Source: Streptomyces rapamycinicus NRRL 5491 (GTDB lineage: Bacteria > Actinomycetota > Actinomycetes > Streptomycetales > Streptomycetaceae). Taken from it: a DNA stretch of 64,000 nucleotides. The stretch covers positions 5,394,001 through 5,458,000 of the forward strand of contig NZ_CP085193.1 in assembly GCF_024298965.1 (NCBI RefSeq), given 5' to 3'. The notes under the pieces were generated by a model, which was not told where the DNA came from, searched no databases, and saw only the letters and a program-made list of their open reading frames with translations. Made by a program: the position numbers and the translations under genes. Shown here piece by piece: positions 52,177 to 60,937 of this stretch (position 1 is its first letter; every line of letters starts with the position of its first letter).

Positions 52177-52626
52177 TCAGTCCTCCAGCAGCCGGAAGTC
52201 GGCGAAGTCGAAGCCCGGGGAGACCACACAACTCACCAGGACCTCCTCGTCCGTCTCCGGACGGGCCGCCTGCCAGACGCCCGGCGGGATGACGACCTGG
52301 GGGCGCTGGCCGGAGGCGACATCGGGGCCCAGGAGCACCTCGGTTGGGGCCGCCGCCTCCGGGGTGTCGCCCGTACCGCCCAGCCGGAGCCGCAGCGGGC
52401 CGCCGCTGTGCCACAGCCACAACTCGGCCGAGCGCACCACATGCCAGCGGGACTCCTCACCGGGAGTCAGCAGGAAGTAGATCGCCGTGGCGGTCGCGCG
52501 CTCGCCGTCGTACCCCGGCGGCCGCACCGTGACATCGCTGCGCCAGGTCTCCCGGTACCAGCCGCCCTCCGGATGGGGCTCGAGACCGAGCCATTCGGCC
52601 GTCGCGGGCCGTCGGGTCGTGGCCAT
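52177..52626 (-). CDS. Cupin (DUF985 / cupin_5) protein
   Basis: A 149-residue single-domain cupin. The family motif HPEGGWYRETWRS is followed by TAIYFLLTPGEESRWHVV, LWLWHSGGPL and QVVIPPGVWQAA, with a C-terminal VVSPGFDFADFRLLE. DUF985 proteins resemble sugar-nucleotide epimerase folds but have no established reaction. The ATG at 52626 follows GGGGAA. Confidence 0.88.
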   Translation of the reverse strand: MATTRRPATAEWLGLEPHPEGGWYRETWRSDVTVRPPGYDGERATATAIYFLLTPGEESRWHVVRSAELWLWHSGGPLRLRLGGTGDTPEAAAPTEVLLGPDVASGQRPQVVIPPGVWQAARPETDEEVLVSCVVSPGFDFADFRLLED

Positions 52627-52811
52627 GTCGTTCCCCGCTCTCACACGTCCGTCCGGGCCCGTCGAGGATAGCCCGTGGGGACCGCACGCCCTTCTCCAGG
52701 CGCTCATACCGCCCCTGAAGCGCTCATGTCGTCCTTACGGTGCTCACGGCGCGTAGGGGCCCGGCGACGCACCGCTGACGCGGCGCGCCCGCTCGGGCTA
52801 CGGTTTTGCCC

Positions 52812-53918
52812 ATGGGGCACGGGCGGCGGACGGTGACGGTGCACCATGTGCGGGCCGCGCTGCGCGGTGCGCAGCGGCTCGGCCTCGACACCGTCCCCCT
52901 TCTCCAGCGGGCCCGGATACCCCCACTGCTGCTCACCGACGACCGCGCCCGCGTCTCGCCCGAGCAGTTCGCCCGGCTGGTGCGCGCCCTGCACCGGGCC
53001 ACGGGGGACGAGTTCCTGGGGCTGGGGACCATCCGCAGCCGGCCCGGCACCTTCGCGATGATGTGCTACGCCTCCCTGGGCTGCCCCGACCTCGGCACGG
53101 CGGTGGAGCGCGGCGCCCGCTTCTACCGGCTCTTCCCGGGCGGCCCCAATCTGGCCCTGGAGCGCGGCGCGGGCCGGGGCCGGGAGGCGGTGTTCGCCCT
53201 GCGCGGCGGACTGGGCCCGCATGAGGACGCCCTCACGGCGGCCGAGAGCCATATCGTCGCCGAATGGCTCATGCTCATCTGGCACCGGGTCGCGGGCTGG
53301 CTGATCGGGCGCCGGATCCCGCTGCTGTGGGCCCAGTTCGCGTATCCCCCGCCCCCGTACGCCGAGGACTACGAGCCCTTCTTCGGCTGCCCGCCCCGCT
53401 TCGGGGCACCGCGCACCGCGGCCGGTTTCGACCGCCGCTGGCTGACCGCCCCCGTCGTCCAGGACGAGTCCACGCTCCAGACGCTGCTGCGGCACGCGCC
53501 CGCCGGGCTGCTCAGCCGCCGCGACTACGGCACGACCGTCGCCGAGCAGGTGCGGCACGCGCTCACGGGCGCGCTGCGGACGCGCGGCGGCCCGGCCGAC
53601 GTGCCGGGGTGGCGGCCAACTCGCGCCCGGCACACCGCGCGGCTCCCGGAGTTGCCCGAGGTCGCCGCCCGGCTGGCGGTCAGCCCGGCCACGCTGCGGC
53701 GGCGGCTGCGCGAGGAGGGCACGTCCTTCCAGGAGCTCAAGGACACCGTGCGGCGTGACGAGGCGGTCAGCAGCCTGGCCGAGGGGGGCGAGCCCATCGC
53801 CGATCTGGCCCTGCGGCTGGGCTTCTCCGAGGACACGGCGTTCCACCGGGCATTCCGGCGCTGGACCGGGACAACACCGGGCGCATACCGACATGAGACG
53901 TGGAGTCAGCACATCTGA
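52812..53918 (+). CDS. AraC-family transcriptional regulator
   Basis: A 368-residue regulator with an N-terminal ligand domain of the Arabinose_bd type (RALHRATGDEFLGLGTIRSR, CYASLGCPDLGTAVERGARF) and a C-terminal AraC DNA-binding domain: VAARLAVSPATLRRRLREEG, then SEDTAFHRAFRRWTGTTPGAY. The ATG at 52812 is preferred to a TTG two codons upstream. It lies upstream of the secreted lipase on the same strand and may control it or itself. Confidence 0.88.
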   Translation: MGHGRRTVTVHHVRAALRGAQRLGLDTVPLLQRARIPPLLLTDDRARVSPEQFARLVRALHRATGDEFLGLGTIRSRPGTFAMMCYASLGCPDLGTAVERGARFYRLFPGGPNLALERGAGRGREAVFALRGGLGPHEDALTAAESHIVAEWLMLIWHRVAGWLIGRRIPLLWAQFAYPPPPYAEDYEPFFGCPPRFGAPRTAAGFDRRWLTAPVVQDESTLQTLLRHAPAGLLSRRDYGTTVAEQVRHALTGALRTRGGPADVPGWRPTRARHTARLPELPEVAARLAVSPATLRRRLREEGTSFQELKDTVRRDEAVSSLAEGGEPIADLALRLGFSEDTAFHRAFRRWTGTTPGAYRHETWSQHI

Positions 53919-54017
53919 GCGCCGCGGTCAGCCACAGACACCCCGCTCGTCCCTACGGTCCTCGCAGAGCGACTCAGCATCGCCAAGGCGCACCGCCCGC
54001 ACCGTTGGGAGAGCCGT

Positions 54018-55187
54018 ATGCGCGTCCGCACCACCGTGCTCGCCAGCCTCGCCGCCCTCGCCCTGACCTCGGCGCTGCCCGCCGCCCCGGCCGCCGCCGC
54101 TTCGGGCACCCCGGCCGCCGGCACCGGCAGACCCGGTGACATCGTCACCTCCGCCCCCACCGTCTTCCACACCCGGCCCGGGGTGCCGACCGCCACCAAG
54201 GCATGGCACATCACCTACCGTTCGACCACCGCCACCGGCCGCCCCGACGTCGTCTCCGGCACGGTCCTCGTCCCCGACGACGGCAAGCGGGGCTCCCGGC
54301 CGCTCCTCACCTGGGGCATCGGCGCGGTCGGCCTCGCCGACGACTGCGCGGTGTCCGGCCGCTTCCCGCGGGGCACCTCGAGCGAGGCCCAGCTGATCGA
54401 CCTCGCGCTGCGCCGCGGCTGGGCCGTGGCCGTCACCGACTACGAGGGCCTGGGCACCCCGGACGACCACACCTATACGGCCGGACGGTCCGAGGGCCAT
54501 GCCGTCCTGGACGCGGCGCGCGCCGCCCAGCGGCTTCCGGAGGCCGGGCTCTCACCGGACGCGCCCGTGGGCATCATGGGCTACTCCCAGGGCGGCCAGG
54601 CGGCCGGCTGGGCCGCCGAACTGCATGCCTCGTACGCCCCCGAGCTGCGGCTCAAGGGCACGGTAGCCGGAGGCGTGCCCGCCGACCTCCCCACGACGCT
54701 GGAGTACAACGACGGCGGACCGGGCGCCGGGCTCGCCCTTATGGCGCTCACCGGACAGGACGCGGCCTTCCCCGCGCTGCGGCTCGACTCGTACCTCAAC
54801 GACCGGGGCCGCGGCTATGTGGACTTCATGCAGCGGAACTGCGTGTCGCTCAGCACCATCGGCGGGCTCTTCCAGCACAGGTCCGAGGTGACCGTAAGGG
54901 ACCCATTGGCCAGCCCGGCCTGGCAACTGGCGCTCCGCGCCTCCTTCTTGGGCACCCGCTCCCCCGACCGTCCCGTCTACCTCTACCAGGGCACGCTGGA
55001 CGAGCTGATCCCGTACCGGGTCGGCGCTGCGCTGCGCGACCGCTGGTGCGCCCGGGGAGTGCCGGTGGAGTGGAAGGACTACCCACTGGACCATGTCACC
55101 ACGGCGGTGACCGGGATACCGACGGCCCTGGAGTGGATGGCCGGACGGCTGGCGGACGAGCCGAGGCGGGGCGACTGCGCCGCATGA
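54018..55187 (+). CDS. Secreted lipase (LIP family, alpha/beta hydrolase)
   Basis: A 389-residue exported lipase/esterase. The signal peptide has a hydrophobic core ASLAALALTSALPAAPAAAA. The mature part has the nucleophile elbow IMGYSQGGQAAGWAAE (Ser), the acid in LYQGTLDELIPY and a His in PLDHVTTAV. Cysteines in ADDCAVSGRF, QRNCVSLSTI and near the C-terminus fit conserved disulfides of the family. The ATG follows GGGAGAG. Confidence 0.9.
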   Translation: MRVRTTVLASLAALALTSALPAAPAAAASGTPAAGTGRPGDIVTSAPTVFHTRPGVPTATKAWHITYRSTTATGRPDVVSGTVLVPDDGKRGSRPLLTWGIGAVGLADDCAVSGRFPRGTSSEAQLIDLALRRGWAVAVTDYEGLGTPDDHTYTAGRSEGHAVLDAARAAQRLPEAGLSPDAPVGIMGYSQGGQAAGWAAELHASYAPELRLKGTVAGGVPADLPTTLEYNDGGPGAGLALMALTGQDAAFPALRLDSYLNDRGRGYVDFMQRNCVSLSTIGGLFQHRSEVTVRDPLASPAWQLALRASFLGTRSPDRPVYLYQGTLDELIPYRVGAALRDRWCARGVPVEWKDYPLDHVTTAVTGIPTALEWMAGRLADEPRRGDCAA

Positions 55188-55264
55188 GGCCCGGCGGACG
55201 GGCCCGGCGCGGGGTAACCGCACCGTGTGGGCCCGGCTGACACCGTGGGACGCCGCCCCACCCG

Positions 55265-55933
55265 TCAGCCGACCCGCTCGGGCGACCACCCGTGCCCCTG
55301 GAGCAGATTCCCCAGCCCGGCCCAGGCGAAGTTCATCAGGGTGGCCGCGGCCTCCTTGGCCGACGGCCCACCCGCTCGCCCGTCCGCCGTCCAGTCCGCG
55401 AGCGACTCGGCCGCGCCCACCAGCGCGTGCGCGAGCCCGGACACCTCGGTGCCCGCGAGGGTCCGGGCGCGCGCCTCTCCGCGGGCCTGCTCCCGCGCCG
55501 CCGCGCCTATCAGCTGCGTCACGAACTCCACGATCTCCGCCCGCATCGCGACCACTTCGCGGGCGAAGGACCGCCCCTGCGTACGGGCCTGCACATGCAA
55601 CAGCGTCCAGCCGTCGGGATGTTGGGCCGTGTGCGCGAAGAAGCCGCTCAGCCCGCTCCACAACTGCCGGTCGGCGGGCGCGTCCCGCTCCACGGCGGCC
55701 CGGACCGCCGTCACCAGCGCCGCCGCCTCCCGCCGTATGCACGCCGTGAACAGCTCGTCCTTGGAGTTGAGGTAGAGATAGACCAGCGGTTTGGAGACCC
55801 CGGCCAGCTCGGCGATGTCGTCCATCGAGGCGTTCTGATAGCCGCTGCGCGCGAAGGCCCGCACCCCCGCGTCCAGCATCTGCTGCTCCCGCACCGCCCG
55901 TGGTACGCGCTTGCTCCCCGTCGCCCCGCCCAC
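55265..55933 (-). CDS. TetR-family transcriptional regulator
   Basis: A 222-residue repressor-type protein. The N-terminal helix-turn-helix reads QMLDAGVRAFARSGYQNASM, then DDIAELAGVSKPLVYLYLNS. The C-terminal ligand domain contains LSGFFAHTAQHPDGWTLLHV. The GTG at 55933 is preferred because AAGGGGG lies before it; an ATG at 55969 would add 12 residues. It is convergent with the lipase and divergent from the esterase, so it may control the esterase. Confidence 0.88.
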   Translation of the reverse strand: MGGATGSKRVPRAVREQQMLDAGVRAFARSGYQNASMDDIAELAGVSKPLVYLYLNSKDELFTACIRREAAALVTAVRAAVERDAPADRQLWSGLSGFFAHTAQHPDGWTLLHVQARTQGRSFAREVVAMRAEIVEFVTQLIGAAAREQARGEARARTLAGTEVSGLAHALVGAAESLADWTADGRAGGPSAKEAAATLMNFAWAGLGNLLQGHGWSPERVG

Positions 55934-56101
55934 GCAGGCCGCCCCCTTCGATCGTGCCCCCGCACACATATCGCGGACAAGCCTACGTGGGACCACCGTC
56001 AGCGCTCTTGCCACGGCCGCCCGACGACATCAAAGTTTCAACTGACCACGCACCGTGCCCCGTTCAGCTCCGTAACGCAGTGCCGCGAAGGAGAACGAAC
56101 G

Positions 56102-57118
56102 ATGCCGAACCGCCGTCGCACGCTCGCCGCGCTGACCGCGCTGGCCGCCGCACCGCTCCTCCCCGCCCGCGCGGAAGCCCGTTCCCCGGAGCCCGGCTCC
56201 TCGAAGGCCCGGTCCCCGGAAGACCCTGCCGGACGCACGGCGTCCACCCGACCGCGCCTCGTCGCCGCCCAGCGCGTCGACGAGCGCGTCCTGGACCTGA
56301 CGATCGACTCGCCCGCCCTGGGCCGCGAGGGCCACGCCCGCGTCCTGCTCCCCACCGGCTACGACCGCAGACCCCACCGCCGCTGGCCCGTCCTCTACCT
56401 GCTCCACGGCTGCTGCGACCCGGGCCCCGGCTGGGAGGCATGGACCCGCAACACCGATGTCGAGGCCATCACCGCCGCCACCCCGGCCCTGATCGTCTCC
56501 CCCGAGGGCGGCCCCGCCGGCTTCTACTCCGACTGGTGGAACGGCGGCCACTACGGCCCACCCGCCTGGGAGACCTTCCACCTGGCCGAGCTGCGCCCCC
56601 TGCTGGAGCGCGCCCTGCGGGCCAACGGCCGCCGGGCGATCGCCGGGCTGTCCATGGGCGGCTTCGGCGCCCTCTCCTACGCCGCCCGCCACCCCCGCCT
56701 CTTCCGCGCGGCGGCCTCCTTCAGCGGCGTCATCCACACCACCCTGGACCCCGCCGGCGTCCAGGCCATCCTTACCGGCCAGGGCGCCGACCCGACGGCC
56801 CTCTGGGGAGACCCCACCGCCCAGTCCGCGCTCTGGGACGCCCACAACCCGTACGCCCTCGTCCCCCGGCTCCCCCGTGGCTACCCGCTCTACGTCGCCT
56901 GCGGCAACGGCACCCCGGGCCCCCTCGACCCGCCGGGCCGCCCCGAGGACGGCCTGGAGCGCGGCCTCGGCGAGATGGCCCAGCGCTATGTGCGCCGCGC
57001 CCGCGCCCGCGGCCTGGACATCACCGCCCACCTCTACGGCCCCGGCACCCACACCTGGCCCTACTGGGAACGCGAACTCACCCGCGCCCTCCCCCTGCTC
57101 ACCGCCCGGCTCGTCTGA
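56102..57118 (+). CDS. Secreted esterase (antigen 85 / esterase D-like)
   Basis: A 338-residue exported alpha/beta hydrolase. The N-terminus MPNRRRTLAALTALAAAPLL is a signal, possibly Tat-like. The domain shows ARVLLPTGYD, PVLYLLHGCCDPGPGWEAW, IVSPEGGPAGFYSDWWNGG, IAGLSMGGFGALSYAARHP (nucleophile Ser) and a His in GPGTHTWPYWERE. It resembles mycolyltransferase-fold esterases; Streptomyces has no mycolates, so an esterase role is likelier. GAAGGAGAACG precedes the ATG. Confidence 0.88.
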   Translation: MPNRRRTLAALTALAAAPLLPARAEARSPEPGSSKARSPEDPAGRTASTRPRLVAAQRVDERVLDLTIDSPALGREGHARVLLPTGYDRRPHRRWPVLYLLHGCCDPGPGWEAWTRNTDVEAITAATPALIVSPEGGPAGFYSDWWNGGHYGPPAWETFHLAELRPLLERALRANGRRAIAGLSMGGFGALSYAARHPRLFRAAASFSGVIHTTLDPAGVQAILTGQGADPTALWGDPTAQSALWDAHNPYALVPRLPRGYPLYVACGNGTPGPLDPPGRPEDGLERGLGEMAQRYVRRARARGLDITAHLYGPGTHTWPYWERELTRALPLLTARLV

Positions 57119-57146
57119 CGCGGGAGGTTTGCTACGGTCGGGAGGA

Positions 57147-57187
57147 CCCGACGAGACGCGCCGTACCGGGACCCGCAAAGACGACGC
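57147..57187 (+). promoter_or_regulatory. Guanidine-III (mini-ykkC-III) riboswitch candidate
   Basis: The RNA reads CCCGACGAGACGCGCCGTAC, then CGGGACCCGCAAAGACGACGC. It matches the remembered class-III core ACGAG..GCGCCGUACC ... CAAGACG.CGC closely. CCCG (57147-57150) pairs with CGGG (57167-57170) as P1; GCGCCG pairs with the 3' GACGACGC with one mismatch. A competing hairpin TCGGG-AGGA-CCCGA (57138-57151) could sequester P1. The GGAGGT of the exporter gene lies 25 bases downstream, so control of translation is likely. Confidence 0.75.
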
Positions 57188-57223
57188 ACCCCCGTAATCG
57201 AGAGACTTCACGGAGGTGCCGTC

Positions 57224-57544
57224 ATGGCATGGGTCCTGCTGCTCACGGCCGGGCTGTTCGAGATCTGCTGGTCGATCGGCATGAAGCTGAGCGACGGCTT
57301 CACCCGGCTGTGGCCCAGTGTGTTCACCGTCGCCGGTCTGATCGTGAGCATGGGGCTGCTGAGCGTGGCGGTGAAGAGCCTGCCCATCGGCACGGCCTAC
57401 GGCGTCTGGGTCGGCATCGGCGCGGTCGGCACCGCCCTGCTGGGCATGCTCCTCTTCCACGAACCGGTCACCCCGGCCCGGATCTTCTTCCTGCTCCTGC
57501 TGCTGGTCGCCATCGTGGGCCTGGAGGCCACGGCGGGCGAGTGA
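57224..57544 (+). CDS. SMR-family guanidinium exporter (Gdx/SugE type)
   Basis: A 106-residue four-helix small multidrug resistance protein. It starts MAWVLLLTAGLFEICWSIGM, with the essential Glu in helix 1 (about residue 13), then GTAYGVWVGIGAVGTALLGM and FFLLLLLVAIVGLEA. The LFEICWSIGMKLSDGFT type and the upstream guanidine-III-like RNA point to guanidinium export coupled to protons rather than drug efflux. SMR proteins work as antiparallel dimers. A perfect hairpin terminator follows the gene. Confidence 0.88.
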   Translation: MAWVLLLTAGLFEICWSIGMKLSDGFTRLWPSVFTVAGLIVSMGLLSVAVKSLPIGTAYGVWVGIGAVGTALLGMLLFHEPVTPARIFFLLLLLVAIVGLEATAGE

Positions 57545-57550
57545 ACGGCA

Positions 57551-57587
57551 CGGTGCCCCCGGACCGAGGAGAGGTCCGGGGGCACCG
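57551..57587. terminator. Perfect 15-bp hairpin after the SMR gene
   Basis: CGGTGCCCCCGGACC (57551-57565) pairs perfectly with GGTCCGGGGGCACCG (57573-57587) around a 7-nt loop. It lies between the exporter and the convergent symporter fragment, so it can serve both strands. Confidence 0.85.
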
Positions 57588-57605
57588 CCTGTCGCCCGGC
57601 AGGTG

Positions 57606-57749
57606 TTACGCGGCGGCCAGCTGGGGCTCCGGCTCGTCGTGGTCGTCCAGCGGCGAGGCGCTGGCGTGGGCGTACGCCTCGTGGTCGAGGATCTTCTCGC
57701 GAGCCGAGACGATCACCGGTATCAGCGACTGCCCGGCCACGTTCGTAAC
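57606..57749 (-). pseudogene. DctA-like dicarboxylate:cation symporter, C-terminal fragment
   Basis: The minus strand reads TNVAGQSLIPVIVSAREKIL, then DHEAYAHASAS and an acidic tail ending QLAAA before a TAA stop. The start of this stretch aligns with the DctA C-terminus (E. coli ALTNLVGNGVATIVVAKW ... LDH). Upstream of the Thr-Asn the sequence changes abruptly into the integrase promoter region. The 5' part of the gene is therefore expected at the other end of the integrated element. The family call rests on a short segment. Confidence 0.65.
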
Positions 57750-57760
57750 CGCTCCCCGAG
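57735..57760. other. Candidate left attachment site (attL) of the element
   Basis: The junction between symporter coding sequence and element DNA lies in GGCCACGTTCGTAACCGCTC. Just inside the element, CCGCTCCC (57749-57756) and GGGAGCGG (57780-57787) form an inverted repeat 23 bp apart, as serine-integrase att sites often do. The exact core cannot be fixed without the right end. Confidence 0.5.
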
Positions 57761-57807
57761 TATGTACGTTGCTCAGTGCGGGAGCGGCCAACGGAGGGGA
57801 CACGAAC

Positions 57808-59247
57808 ATGGCCAGGCCGACGCGGGTGGGGATCTACGTCCGCATCAGCAAGGACCGCAAGGGGCAGGAACTCGGCATCCAGCGCCAGGAGAAGGCGTGC
57901 CGCGAACTGTGCGAGCGGATGGGGTGGGGCGTACTCAAGGTCTACCCGGAGAACGATACGTCGGCGTCGACGACGAGCAAGCGGCGGCGTCCCGCGTACA
58001 CCGAGATGCTGCGCGACGCCCGCGAGGGGCTGATTGACGGCATCGTCGTCTACTCGATCGACCGTCTGACGCGCCGCATCACCGAGCTGACGTACTTCCT
58101 GGAAGAGCAGAAGGAACACGGTTTCGCCTTCGCCACGACAGAGGGCGAGGACACAGCGACCGCGAACGGGCGCATGATCCTGACGATCAAGGGCGCAGTA
58201 GCCCAGCAAGAGACTGAGCGCATGTCGGAACGGGTCAACAACTCCCTGCTCCAGCGTCGCGAGCAGGGCAAGCCCCACGCCGGTGGCAGCCGTCTGTTCG
58301 GCTTCAAGGAAGGGTCGAACTTGCAGGAGGTGGAGCCCGGGGAGGTGGAACTGATTCGCCTCGGCTACCAAATCCTCCTGGACCGGGGCACGCCCGGAGA
58401 TGTGGCCCGTGCGTGGAACGAGCGAGGGGCACGGACCCCGGAAGCCGGAACCGCCTGGGACATCCAGAAGGTCAAGAGGGTGTACCGCTCGGAGCGCATC
58501 GGCGGCATCGTCTCCTACAAGGGGCAGGACATCGGAGACAGTGTCTACCCCCACCCGCTCACGCGGGAGGAGTGGGAGAACGTACAGACCATCCTTGACA
58601 GCCGTGCCACTCCCGCCCGGAAGGGCTCCGGGAAGCGAAAGCACCTGTACTCAGGCTTCCTGAAGTGCGGACACTGCGGATCGACCATGCGGATTCAGTG
58701 GGCGACCATCCAGGGGCGCACCTTCCGTCGGACGGCCTGCCACTCCTCCCAGGTCGGGGCCAATGGCGAGAGAGGATGCGGCAAGGTCATTCGTCGCTTG
58801 GACTGGATCGAGGCTCGTATCAATGAGGTAGTAGAGGCCGCGCTGGCGAAGCGGAGGCCGCAGGCGCAGGCAGCACCCTCCGAAGACCTGTCTGGCGAGA
58901 TCAAGATCTTGGAGGAACGCATCCGAGGGCTGCGCAATCGTTGGAAGGAGGGACGGATGGAGGACGAGGACTACTACGACTCGTTGACCCACCTCCGCAG
59001 CGATCTGCAAACGCTCCGGACTCGCGAAGCGGCTTCGGTCGTCAGGGAGACCCGCACCGAGACTGATGCCCTGGCCGTGTGGAAGGACGAGGACATGCAG
59101 AACCTCGAACGCCGCCGGGCCATCGTGGCGAGTGTCATCGATCACGTCGAGGTCTTCAGCGTGGGCAGGGGGCGGAAGAAGCCTCCCGAGCTCGGCTCGA
59201 TCAGGATTTGGCCGGTCGGGGCCGAGCCGGATGGTTCGCAGGGTTGA
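57808..59247 (+). CDS. int: Large serine recombinase (integrase)
   Basis: A 479-residue site-specific recombinase for integration and excision of the element. The resolvase domain begins RVGIYVRISKDRKGQELGIQ with catalytic Ser14 and has DGIVVYSIDRLTRRITEL. The recombinase domain (about residues 165-260) and a zinc ribbon (FLKCGHCGSTM ... GCGKVI) follow, then a coiled coil (EIKILEERIRGLRNRWKEGR). The ATG at 57808 follows GGAGGGG. It lies immediately beside the attachment junction. It is short for the class but complete. Confidence 0.93.
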   Translation: MARPTRVGIYVRISKDRKGQELGIQRQEKACRELCERMGWGVLKVYPENDTSASTTSKRRRPAYTEMLRDAREGLIDGIVVYSIDRLTRRITELTYFLEEQKEHGFAFATTEGEDTATANGRMILTIKGAVAQQETERMSERVNNSLLQRREQGKPHAGGSRLFGFKEGSNLQEVEPGEVELIRLGYQILLDRGTPGDVARAWNERGARTPEAGTAWDIQKVKRVYRSERIGGIVSYKGQDIGDSVYPHPLTREEWENVQTILDSRATPARKGSGKRKHLYSGFLKCGHCGSTMRIQWATIQGRTFRRTACHSSQVGANGERGCGKVIRRLDWIEARINEVVEAALAKRRPQAQAAPSEDLSGEIKILEERIRGLRNRWKEGRMEDEDYYDSLTHLRSDLQTLRTREAASVVRETRTETDALAVWKDEDMQNLERRRAIVASVIDHVEVFSVGRGRKKPPELGSIRIWPVGAEPDGSQG

Positions 59248-59392
59248 TCTTCTTCACTTGATCGGCAAGGTAACCGTCCACCACGGCCGATAGCCGAGCG
59301 TCGTAGTCCGGCGGCGGTATCCACCGGGCCAGGATCTCGGCGATCCACTCCGGCGGCTCCTGAGGGTTGGTGCCTGTGGCAGGTTCTGTCAC
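59201..59392 (-). CDS. Small element-encoded protein of unknown function
   Basis: A 63-residue protein starting at GTG 59392, which overlaps the rep stop as GTGA. It has PPEWIAEILARWIPPPDYDA and ends in a basic, Pro-rich tail. Its 3' end overlaps the integrase 3' end by 47 bp on the opposite strand. The position after rep is where some elements carry an excisionase, but no helix-turn-helix is evident. Confidence 0.6.
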   Translation of the reverse strand: MTEPATGTNPQEPPEWIAEILARWIPPPDYDARLSAVVDGYLADQVKKINPANHPARPRPAKS

Positions 59393-60792
59393 AGGCACCC
59401 GCCCCACTCCCGGCACGCGTCCCTGGCGGCTTCGCGGTTCAAGGCCAGGTCTTCAGCGATCCCAGCGGCGATGAGGGCCGCGCCGGGGGTGTGGCCGGAG
59501 CCGACGTAACGCCAATGGGCTTCCGTGATCAGGTCGGGATCGGCAAGTTCGGTCCCGCCAGATTGGTGGTCGGCTCGTTCGGCGCGCAGTGCGGTGTAGG
59601 TGGTGGAGTAGGCGCGGGATTTGGTGAGGATGTGGCCCCGGTAGCCGAGCGTGTGAGCCCAGGCGCGTAGCCGTAGCGGTTCCAGTTCGGGGAGGCCGCC
59701 GAGGCGCCAGCAGGCACGCATGAGGGCGCGCACGTGTGCCGACACGGGGGCGGCTGTGATGTCGTCGGGGGTGGTGATCTGGTGGTCGAGTCCGGCCCCG
59801 GTGTCGGTGGCCCCTTTGGTGACGTACTTGGCAACGTAGGCGGCTACCGCGTCATCAGCCAGGCCCTCACCGCTGCCGAAGGCCCGCAGCGGCCGGGCGT
59901 CGAGTTCGGCGCCCCAGCGCAGTTCGTGTTCCCCCAGGGCCGCGCTGAAGGGGGTACGGAGGCGTACGGCCGCAGCTGCGGTGCGGACCACGGCCGTGAG
60001 CACGTCGGCCGTTGCCCAGGCCGGGGGCGGATCATCCGGCCCGCGTGCGCCATCGAGCCGCACCACAGCGTGGATGTGGACGGCTGCGCGCTGTTGGTAC
60101 TCGGCGACTTTGGCGTAGGAGATGCGCAGGCTGCGCCGCAGGCCGGTACGCGTGCGGCCGACGCGGGCCGCCAGGTGGTTGTACAGGTTGTCGGTGAACG
60201 CCTTCCACAGCCGTCCCGCGTGCGCGTGCCACAGGACGTGTGCCGGGTAGTCGTAGCAGTCGGGGCACAGCGGCTGTCCGGTGAGCGGGTCGTCTGCGTC
60301 GTGGACGGCCGGGCAGCCGAGGGGACGGCCGTGATCGCACCGCCCGCCGTCGCGTCGCGGTCGGCAGCGCTGGCCGTCGGCGGTGACGTGGTGGACGGGT
60401 CCGAAGCTGGGGGCCGTGAGGGTGAGGAAGAGCCGGGGCCGCTCCCGTACGTCCGCCGGTACGGTCTTGCCGCCGACGAGTCCGGTACGCACCAGGTGGA
60501 AGGTGTCGCCCGCGTGCAGGCGGGAGCAGGGGGCGCAGACGGTTTGGCGGCGGTTGCGGCAGCGGATCAGAAGCCGTTCGCCAGGCTCATCGCGGGTGTC
60601 GTAGTGGTGCAGTACCTCACCGGTGAGCGTGTTGCAAGTGGTGGTCGAGCCGGTGAGGTGGATCGGGTGAGCGCAGCCGCCGGTAGTGGCGATCTGCTCT
60701 ACCCAGCGGTCGAAGCGGGGATCTTGGACTAAGCGGATCAGGTCTTGGTCAACTTCGGAGAGCTGACGCAGGCGCGCCGCACGGTCGAGCAC
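59389..60792 (-). CDS. RepSA-like replication initiator
   Basis: Rolling-circle-type initiator of the pSAM2 RepSA family. Visible features are CAHPIHLTGSTTTCNTLTGE, CAPCSRLHAGDTFHL, RPRLFLTLTAPSFGPVHHV, two Cys/His clusters (CRPRRDGGRCDHG, CPDCYDYPAHVLWHAHAGRL), AAVHIHAVVRLDG (HUH motif) and AAYVAKYVTKGATDTG with the catalytic Tyr. GTG at 60792 gives 467 residues, near RepSA length. The start is uncertain: the frame reads plausibly further upstream (CRCGGPPWEVP) without a start codon. An ATG with a good RBS at 60896 is in another frame. Confidence 0.85.
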   Translation of the reverse strand: MLDRAARLRQLSEVDQDLIRLVQDPRFDRWVEQIATTGGCAHPIHLTGSTTTCNTLTGEVLHHYDTRDEPGERLLIRCRNRRQTVCAPCSRLHAGDTFHLVRTGLVGGKTVPADVRERPRLFLTLTAPSFGPVHHVTADGQRCRPRRDGGRCDHGRPLGCPAVHDADDPLTGQPLCPDCYDYPAHVLWHAHAGRLWKAFTDNLYNHLAARVGRTRTGLRRSLRISYAKVAEYQQRAAVHIHAVVRLDGARGPDDPPPAWATADVLTAVVRTAAAAVRLRTPFSAALGEHELRWGAELDARPLRAFGSGEGLADDAVAAYVAKYVTKGATDTGAGLDHQITTPDDITAAPVSAHVRALMRACWRLGGLPELEPLRLRAWAHTLGYRGHILTKSRAYSTTYTALRAERADHQSGGTELADPDLITEAHWRYVGSGHTPGAALIAAGIAEDLALNREAARDACREWGGCL

Positions 60793-60937
60793 GGCGCGCC
60801 TGTCAGCCGAGGTGATCTCGGCGGTGATGGTGGGGACCTCCCAGGGTGGGCCGCCGCAGCGGCACGGATGGATGTGGATGGGTGGGTGTCGTCCATGGCG
60901 ATCACTCCCGTTCGTGAGCGGGGCCTGGTGGTGTGGG

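Noticed and set aside
57606..57760. tRNA gene as integration target
   Set aside because: No cloverleaf; the junction falls inside a symporter coding sequence.
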